Positions 58,275 to 64,000 of a DNA stretch of 64,000 bases are shown one piece after another. The DNA is from Colocasia esculenta (taxonomy: Eukaryota > Streptophyta > Magnoliopsida > Alismatales > Araceae). Both the position numbers and the translations under genes were made by a program. The notes below the pieces were generated by a model, which worked only from the letters and a program-made list of their open reading frames with translations, was not told where the DNA came from and did not search any database. The stretch covers positions 82,198,244-82,262,243 of the forward strand of contig CM024763.1 of assembly GCA_014218235.1 (NCBI GenBank), given 5' to 3'. The number at the start of each line of letters is the position of its first letter. The stretch's first letter is position 1.

Positions 58275-59540
58275 CAAGGTTCAAAAACCCGGGGATCGGG
58301 ATCGGATCGGTCGGCCCAAAACCGATCCGACCCGGCGATCCCGACCCCGGCTCGGCCGAGCCGGGCCGAGCCCGGCTGAGGCAGGGGTGGCTGGATCGGC
58401 CCATTATACAGGTGTATATCTTATACAGGCTGAGTTCAGGCCTTATTTACCTGAATATCATTTAAGTAAATGTTTCATTTACTTAAGATATTACATGTAA
58501 ATAAGGAAGTACCCCCCATTTGAATCCAATAAAAATATCAAAAAAATCATATCTCTTACCAATAAAAAGTCAACTCTCCCACCGAAGAAGAAAATCGTGA
58601 TTTCGTTGATTTTAGCGAAATACTAACTTTCTAATCTCTCATAATTTAGCCTATCTAAAAATTTGATAATTCAAATAAACCATATGGAACACTAAAAATC
58701 CAAAGTCCGGTAAAAAAAGTCAAACGTGCATATGACTTCTCCAAGGGAGCCACTCTCCTACTGACAGCACTTAGTCTGCTTGAGACCTCTCAGGATTTGG
58801 TCAAACTTAAACTATCATCACTCAAAATCATGAGAATTGTCACTTTCTAATTTCTTTTCAATAAAAAGTGAAAAATCTCATGAGTTTAGATGATGATAGC
58901 TTAGGTTTGACCAAATCCTGAGAGGTCTCAAGCAGACTAAGTGCTGTCAGTAGGAGAGTGGCTCCCTTGGAGAAGTCATATGCACGTTTGACTTTTTTTA
59001 CGGACTTTAGATTTTTAGTGTTCCATATGGTTTATTTGAATTATCAAATTTTTAGATAGGCTAAATTATGAGAGATTAGAAAGTTAGCATTTCGTTAAAA
59101 TCAACGAAATTGCGATTTTCTTCTTCGGTGGGAGAGTTGACTTTTTATTAGTAAGAGATATGACTTTTTTGATATTTTTATTGGATTCAAATGGGGGGTA
59201 CTTCCTTATTTATATGTAATATCTTAAGTAAATGAAACTACAAATAATAACATTTACTTAAATGATATTCAGGTAAGTAAGACCTGAAATCGCAGTGGAC
59301 TCGGCCTGAACTCAGCCTGGGATTGGCCTGGACTCAGCCCATGACAAGGTTGAACCGGATCGGCCCGGCTCGGGCCGATCCGAGGCGGATCGGGCCGGGC
59401 TCGGCGAGCCGGCCGAGCCAGCCGAGCCGGTCCGATCCGCGTGCAAGGACCGGCTAGGTTACCCCGGCTCGGATCGGGAGGCCCAAAACCGAGCCGACTC
59501 GGCCGATCCGATCCCGATCCGGCCGAGTTTTTGAACCATG
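58275..59540. mobile_element. Non-autonomous palindromic hAT J, nested in LTR I
   Basis: CAAGGTTCAAAAACCC at 58275 and GAGTTTTTGAACCATG at 59540 are inverted ends of the A/G family. The flanks GGTCTAAC (58267-58274) and GTCTCAAC (59541-59548) agree except for one indel. GATCGG/GGCCGA repeats occupy both ends, and the middle is one large inverted repeat. No coding capacity. Confidence 0.88.
58437..59286. repeat. 850-bp near-perfect palindrome (hairpin-forming)
   Basis: The left arm begins CAGGCCTTATTTACCTGAA and the right arm mirrors it as TTCAGGTAAGTAAGACCTG. The mirror holds through to the centre near 58857-58864, where AAAATCATGAGAATTGTC faces TGAAAAATCTCATGAG-like sequence with almost no loop. 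Arms are about 425 bp with scattered mismatches. Transcription across it would yield a long double-stranded RNA. Confidence 0.92.
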
Positions 59541-60214
59541 GTCTCAACGGCTTCAAACTGTGCAGATAGTTTCAAGGTTCTATAGATAGCTTCATTAAAT
59601 GTTCTGCAAACTCCATACCCATGACTGAAAGCATAGCAAGCTTCAGTGGGTAGCTGCGTATCTGGAAGATCATGAATAGAACATAGATGCCTCAATTCTT
59701 TCGGAGGTAGGTGAGATAAAAATATATAAAGTATAAAAGAGTTCAGACAGACAAACGTTCAGAGCATTTAAAGATAGACAAACAGTGTATGGGGAATATA
59801 AGGACGTTTCCTGAAAGTCATAGAGTTCTGACAGAAAGAGAGTGTGGTAGGTGAGTTCTGACAGATAACTCATGCTGCTTATATCTACCATCGCATTAAA
59901 CTCATGACCATTTGTCGAATAGGGATAGAACTATCTTTCTGACAGTGAGAGAAAGAATAAGTATACAAATCTTTCAGATTTCAAAAGAACAATTTAAACG
60001 AGAGTAAAATTTAAATACAATATTTTTCCCGCTAAAACTATTTGAATTATGATAGCAGAGAAATAATCACAAGGACTAGAGAAGAGATTTTCATTCATAA
60101 GAGATCCCAAAGCAATAAGAAAAATCATGGAAGTAATCATATAATAACTTATTAGGTTCTGTAAGAAATGATATATACATAAAAAATTATCTAAGTGTGA
60201 GTTCAAAAGTTGAT

Positions 60215-60660
60215 GTTTATATTTCGACTTACAAGAAGTCGGAGTCAAAGACAATAGATGCATACAGAACTTCGACTATATAGAAGTCGTAGTGAGACAT
60301 TGATTGATAACAGACTTCGATTTCTTGAGAGTCGGAGTGATAGAGGTTTGTTCATCAATCGATGTCATACTTCGACTTCCAGGGAGTCGGAGTGCAAAGC
60401 AAACTAAAGCAATAGATACAAGACTTCGACTTTCTAGGAGTCGGAGTAAAGTCCGACTTCGACTGTTAAAGAGTCAGAGTAAAGGCCAGTTGATAAGCAA
60501 TCGGTATCAAGACTTCGACTTTTCAAGAGTCGGAGTTCCGCTAGACTTCGACTTTTCCAAAAGTTGGAGTACGACCCATTTGTTCATCAATTGGTACAAC
60601 ACTTCGACTTTTCTAAAGTCGGAGTCTTCGACTTTTCTAAAGTCGGAGTCAGTATGGTAT
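60215..60660 (+). repeat. Array of ACTTCGACTT...AGTCGGAGT dyads
   Basis: About ten units in which ACTTCGACTTT is followed within a few bases by its inverted partner AGTCGGAGT, separated by 20-45 bp spacers. It lies near the 5' end (minus orientation) of LTR I, the counterpart of the AACGA array in LTR M. Confidence 0.88.
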
Positions 60661-61900
60661 ACAGTATACGCTGTGGACTTAGAGAAATTTCTTTACAAAC
60701 GTGTGACAATGTTGATACTTTGATTTTGTGTGTGCATAAATTTTGGCTAAAATATTATTCATGTATACCTTTAATTTGTTACATTATAAAAATAAATTAT
60801 AGTATAAATCAATAAATTGATTTAAGAGATATTAAAAGATTTTGTCATAGCAAAAACATAATGATTAAACATTTGAATTGCACAACAATATTTCTAAGGA
60901 AAGTTGCTCAACACCTTCTTCCTTACAGTCTCGGCCCGAACACCTTAAGGTGATCAACCATGAGCCGCTTCACTTCAGAAGGCATCGACTTGTAACTCTA
61001 CACATCATGGTACCTTGCTAGCCGCCCACCTGTAAGGTGCTTTTTCAGGCGAGAGACGCCACCTTCTTGTCTCGTATGGCCATAGTAATTGCACTTGTAA
61101 TTGTGCCTACTACCTAACATGGTTCCATACTGCCACCCAATGTCCTCAATAGCCTTTCTTCGGTGCCATCTACGAAAAACAAATAGGCATTACTTTTGGA
61201 TGTTTTTTTTTTTACGTTGGATTCACGTACAATCAATTCTAACAACACGTTAAAAGTTGTAAGTTGCATTGCTATGAAATGCTCATAGGTTGCTATTTTT
61301 TATTTTTTTAAAAATAATTTCAGAAATTCAAAATTTGGGGGAAATCCCCAAATCCATATGAAAACAACGTACATGTAAGGGGAAAATGGTTGCAACTGAA
61401 CATTAATCACTTGCAACATCATTTCCCATCAATATATTTCCCATACATCAACAAAAAAACCAAAACATGGAAGGAACATGGTGGGTTACCTTCAAAACAG
61501 TGAAATAGGTGAAGAGAAGGATGAAAATAGGGCCTTCAAGGCCTCCAAATACCTTCAAATCCACGTAGAAAGCCTCCTTAGGTTTCTTGGAGTGTAGATC
61601 TGAGGTTTTTTTGTGGGGAATGGGGGACAGAGGGGTGGCAAATGGGTTTCCGGCTTGAAACCCTGCGAATCGGGACTGCACAGTCCCATTTCTCAGGGTC
61701 TTGGCTGACACTTAAGGGTGTTGGCCGAATCGGATCGGATCGGATCCGAATCGGGCGAATCGAGCCCGATGCGTACGATTCGGCCGGTCTGCATGCGACC
61801 CGGGCGAATCAAGCGAATCATGGAGTGGGTTCGTCGTGATTCGCTTTGATTCGCCTGAATCGGGCCGATTTGCTCCGCATTGGCAAACCTTGGTTAGGAC

Positions 61901-63366
61901 ACGTGCTTGTTTTGGAAAATTTGTGGATAACATATTTGCCAAATTTGGCTTTGTTGAGACTGTCCGGGATTTTTCCTTCAAGATAGTTTGAGGCAATTGG
62001 CCAGGAGGGGGAAAGGATGTATCTGACCATCTGGTCTTATTGCTGAATGGAAAGCTTTGAGCCCAGTAAGCCTGCAAAAGGATATCTGGGTAGCCAATTT
62101 ACAGCAGTATGGAATGTGAGGGACAATAGACTCCTCAGAAAGGAATTCAGACAATCGACTGTGATCATCAACAGCCACATATATTTGTTTCAGGAATGGT
62201 CTTCTGCAGATCCGGCAAACAGCATTCTGTCTCTATTCTGCTATGGAGACTTTATAAGTGGAAGAATTTCTTCCTGTAATTGTGGGGTAAGGATGTAGTA
62301 GGTTGGGGGCAGGATCTTTAGGGCTATATCACCAACTTGGTAGCTCATATTGTTTTTTTGTGTTAATGAACTTGTAGGTTTCAAGCTACATTACCACTCC
62401 CACCCCCCAACAAAAGAAAATTGTATCTTCTCCAAGTTTCCCAGCTGATTCATACTGCTTCTTATCCATTGGAGTTTGCTGGCTGGTTCACTAAACTCAA
62501 TGGGACGCTATTGCATTCAGTGCCTCAACTTGAAGTTGCTCCCCCTTGCGAAGTACCCATATTTGTCAGACTTAGTTAAGAACTTGTAGGACTTGAGAAG
62601 AATGCTGCTGCATTGGGCTTGTGCCCAATAACGTCAACCTCCATAACTGCAGATTGAAGAATATAGATATTACCTTTGCTTCTCTTCTTTCCTCAGGAAT
62701 ATTCTTCTTAGCTTAGTTACTTCAACTGTCAGGACTGTTCCATAGCTTTTATGCTTGACTACTTCTGGTATAATCACGTTAGTGGCATGGGAGTGTCTGT
62801 ATATGGCAGCAAGTTGAACCTCTTGAGACACCTTTCTTGATTATAGTAGTTCAGATGGTTGCAATATAACAAAGGTACTCCTATGGAAAGTCCTCAATCC
62901 TACTTTCTTTCCTTTTTCCTTTTCACTACATAATTGCATATAACCACAAGTGATAGTTTTCCAAGTTGCAACCCTTTGTAAGGAGTAGAGAAAGTCAACT
63001 CAAACCTTTCTCTGGAACAGTAGTAATAGAGGTGTCCTGTGTATATTATTCTTCCTTGTAATGACTGAATGAATATGGAGATACCCTAACACCATCTTGA
63101 ATCCCAATGTTGAGAGGTAGTGCTTAACAGCCTTTTCTAGAAGAATGTGATAAATCCAAAGATGTGTAACAAAATCTTTGCATACTTGCACAGTTGCACA
63201 ACATCTCTGAATGAATTATTTTCATTAATGCAAAAATGTTCCTTGCTGGATGAATATGCCTTTGTGTCTGTCTGACCTTTTTTCCTGCATTCTTTTGTTT
63301 TGCTGACGCTAAAAATTAATTTTATTATTGCGCTACATTTATTATTATTATTTTTAAATTTCTTAG
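61901..63366. other. Low-copy non-coding sequence, probable last part of the GBF first intron
   Basis: Starts right at the hAT F target and shows no transposon ends. Composition is T-rich with short ORFs only; the 83-residue frame at 62047 has no domain I recognise. Before 63367 it has a T-rich run and TTTCTTAG, a plausible acceptor. Confidence 0.5.
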
Positions 63367-63481
63367 CTGTTGAACAGCCTTGAAGCCCTTGGACTACAAC
63401 ACAATGTTTCCTTCAAGAAAGGGGCCTGTAGCATTCTCCACAGTTTTACAGGTTGCATAAAGGTGCAGTGCAAAACACATC
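63367..63481 (+). other. Probable 5'-UTR exon part upstream of the GBF start codon
   Basis: Follows a T-rich acceptor-like ...AAATTTCTTAG at 63366. If this whole segment is exonic it contains an upstream ATG (63404) opening an 18-codon frame that stops at 63460, before the main ATG. An alternative acceptor, TTTTACAG at 63450, would remove that upstream frame. Which is used cannot be decided from sequence alone. Confidence 0.45.
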
Positions 63482-63867
63482 ATGGGGAAGAAAGAGGAGG
63501 ATGCTTCAGCTAAAACTTCGAAGCCCTCTTCCACACAGGTCTGTTCACACAACTTTTATCTGAGTTGCAAAGCAGTGGTCTTGATGCTTCTCATAATGAA
63601 ATGTTTAACTTTTTAATATGTAAGAACAGCCTCCTCCTACCAGTCCTGCAACAGTATTTCCTGATTGGGCATCCTTTCAGGTTATGAGAACTATCTCAAA
63701 CTCTTTTCACTTGATATGCTGTCATTCAAATTTCCTCATTTGGTAGAATATTTTGCATTCACCTGTAGGCATATTATAATCCTGCTGGAACTGCTCCTGT
63801 ACCTCCTGGATTTTATCCTCCTGTGGCATCCAGTCCTCAAGGGCATCCATATATGTGGGGTCCACAG
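63482..63867 (+). CDS. G-box-binding factor (GBF-type bZIP), N-terminal exons, partial
   Basis: Three exons joined in frame (63482-63538, 63630-63680, 63769-63867) encode the first 69 residues of a plant GBF. Exon 1 reads MGKKEEDASAKTSKPSS and ends in Gln, exon 2 contains VFPDWASFQ, and exon 3 contains AYYNPAG, a Pro-rich stretch and HPYMWGPQ. This is the start of the MFMR proline-rich region of group G bZIP factors, which bind CACGTG elements in light- and ABA-regulated promoters. Exon ends after Q, Q and Q, each in phase 0 with GT/AG borders, match the usual GBF structure. The start was chosen because MG-K/T-E-E/D with TKP/SKP is the family N-terminus. The rest, including the basic region and leucine zipper, lies beyond the window. 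A non-coding first exon is expected upstream, possibly at 17.0-17.2 kb. The protein acts in the nucleus as a homo- or heterodimer. Confidence 0.88.
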
Positions 63868-64000
63868 GTATTTCTTTTTTTCAACAATCAGATCATGTCC
63901 TTTAGTCATTGGGTAGTTATATTGTGGGAGGAACCTTTGTATAGTCATCTGATGGATCATAAGGTGGTGAGAATCTTATGTTAATCATTTATCTATCAAT

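Larger units (their letters stand above)
57385..60913 (-). mobile_element. Copia-like solo LTR I, minus strand, with nested hAT J; TSD CCTTC
   Basis: On the plus strand it begins TGTTGGATTG (57385) and ends GCTCAACA (60913), with CCTTC at 57380-57384 and 60914-60918. Read on the minus strand it ends with TTCACCCCCTTCTAGG close to the terminus, the same signature as LTR M. About 2.26 kb without hAT J. It interrupts the hAT F transposase, which resumes on the other side in register. No gag/pol seen. Confidence 0.9.
37028..61169 (-). pseudogene. hAT transposase of element F, in four pieces with internal deletion
   Basis: Minus-strand pieces, 5' to 3': 61169-60919 (BED region with RLKKHLTGGRLA; several substitutions and stops), 57384-56720 (REAEQRGNFQVGSGSR linker, AYNQQGPRYKVG-like and PPTSKDLAGRYL-like wording), 54784-53815 (acidic and Ser/Gly-rich tail, matching the tail of element C), and 37206-37028 (the last motif and DLYQQG end). 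The DUF659 core and dimerisation domain are absent: near 56.8 kb the text jumps from the linker into LLGDIRMKSALPS, which in element C lies near 44.12 kb. Insertions separate the pieces. F was non-autonomous when deleted and is now a relic. Confidence 0.85.
36420..61892 (-). mobile_element. hAT transposon F, expanded to 25.5 kb by nested insertions; TSD GTTAGGAC
   Basis: Left end CATGGTTTGCC (36420) and right end GGCAAACCTTG (61892) are inverted repeats. The perfect 8-bp duplication GTTAGGAC flanks the whole block (36412-36419 and 61893-61900). Inside are a SINE-like insertion (36722-36840), LTR H (37212-53809), hAT G (54793-56711) and copia-like LTR I (57385-60913). Subtracting these and their TSDs leaves about 3.3 kb of F. 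Its fragments line up collinearly as one minus-strand transposase gene with an internal deletion. This makes F the oldest layer of this nest. Confidence 0.93.

Noticed and set aside
60304..60723. 139-residue ORF rich in SRS and TFLKSES repeats
   Set aside because: Translation of the TTCGACTT/AGTCGGAGT tandem array.
62047..62298. 83-residue plus-strand ORF
   Set aside because: No family recognised and no codon or splice evidence; most likely intronic chance ORF.

Overview
The window is a repeat-dense piece of a flowering-plant nuclear genome. The evidence is plant Ty3/gypsy and Ty1/copia LTR retrotransposons, plant-type hAT transposons (BED finger, DUF659, hAT dimerisation domain, 8-bp target duplications), and the first coding exons of a plant G-box-binding bZIP factor (GBF) at the right edge. 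A monocot is plausible but the sequence does not prove it. I see no bacterial, organellar or viral genome features, no rRNA or tRNA gene and no CRISPR array.

Layout. (1) 1-9728: 3' half of a decayed chromovirus-like Ty3/gypsy element (Gag knuckles, protease, RT, RNase H, integrase, chromodomain-like tail) and its 3' LTR, which is split by a 3.0-kb solo LTR (5867-8873). (2) 10001-15411: a copia-like solo LTR in plus orientation, split by a 3.3-kb minus-strand solo LTR (11331-14589). (3) 16320-17300: a CpG-rich, non-repetitive promoter/5'-leader region with G-box-type sites. (4) 17.2-25.9 kb: probable intron sequence with a truncated hAT (18765), a full hAT (19409-24139) and MITE-like sequence. 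(5) 25935-36119: a hAT element (A) with another hAT (B1) inside its first exon. (6) 36420-61892: a 25.5-kb hAT (F) that still has matching 8-bp flanks. It swelled because a solo LTR (H), a hAT (G), a copia-like LTR (I) and a SINE-like piece landed in it. H itself contains another solo LTR (P) and hATs C, E and D, and D contains hAT B2. (7) 61901-64000: ordinary low-copy sequence and three GBF exons.

Most elements were delimited by eye from terminal repeats plus target-site duplications: TTCTC, AGTTA, AAAGT, ATAGT and CCTTC for LTRs; CCCCTAGG, GCTTTGGA, GTTAGGAC, CATAAAAC, GATTTAGT, CCTCATAA, ATGTCAAC and AGGAGAAG for hATs. Removing the insertions leaves consistent sizes: LTRs of about 2.1-2.3 kb (copia-like) and 2.6-3.3 kb (gypsy-like), autonomous-type hATs of 4.2-5.6 kb, and non-autonomous ones of 1.0-1.9 kb. 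Between 25.9 and 61.9 kb only about 284 bp is not inside a recognised transposon.

How it fits together. If the 17-kb leader belongs to the GBF gene at 63.5 kb (inference), the gene has a first intron of about 46 kb, nearly all recent hAT/LTR nesting. None of the transposase genes seen is intact: each has frameshifts, internal deletions or an insertion. Related autonomous-type, Ds-like deleted and palindromic non-autonomous members of the same hAT families sit side by side. The most unusual points are the depth of nesting with readable target duplications, an 850-bp near-perfect palindrome carried inside hAT ends, a C-terminal low-complexity extension with a recurring final motif on the hAT transposases, and LTRs carrying arrays of short palindromes.
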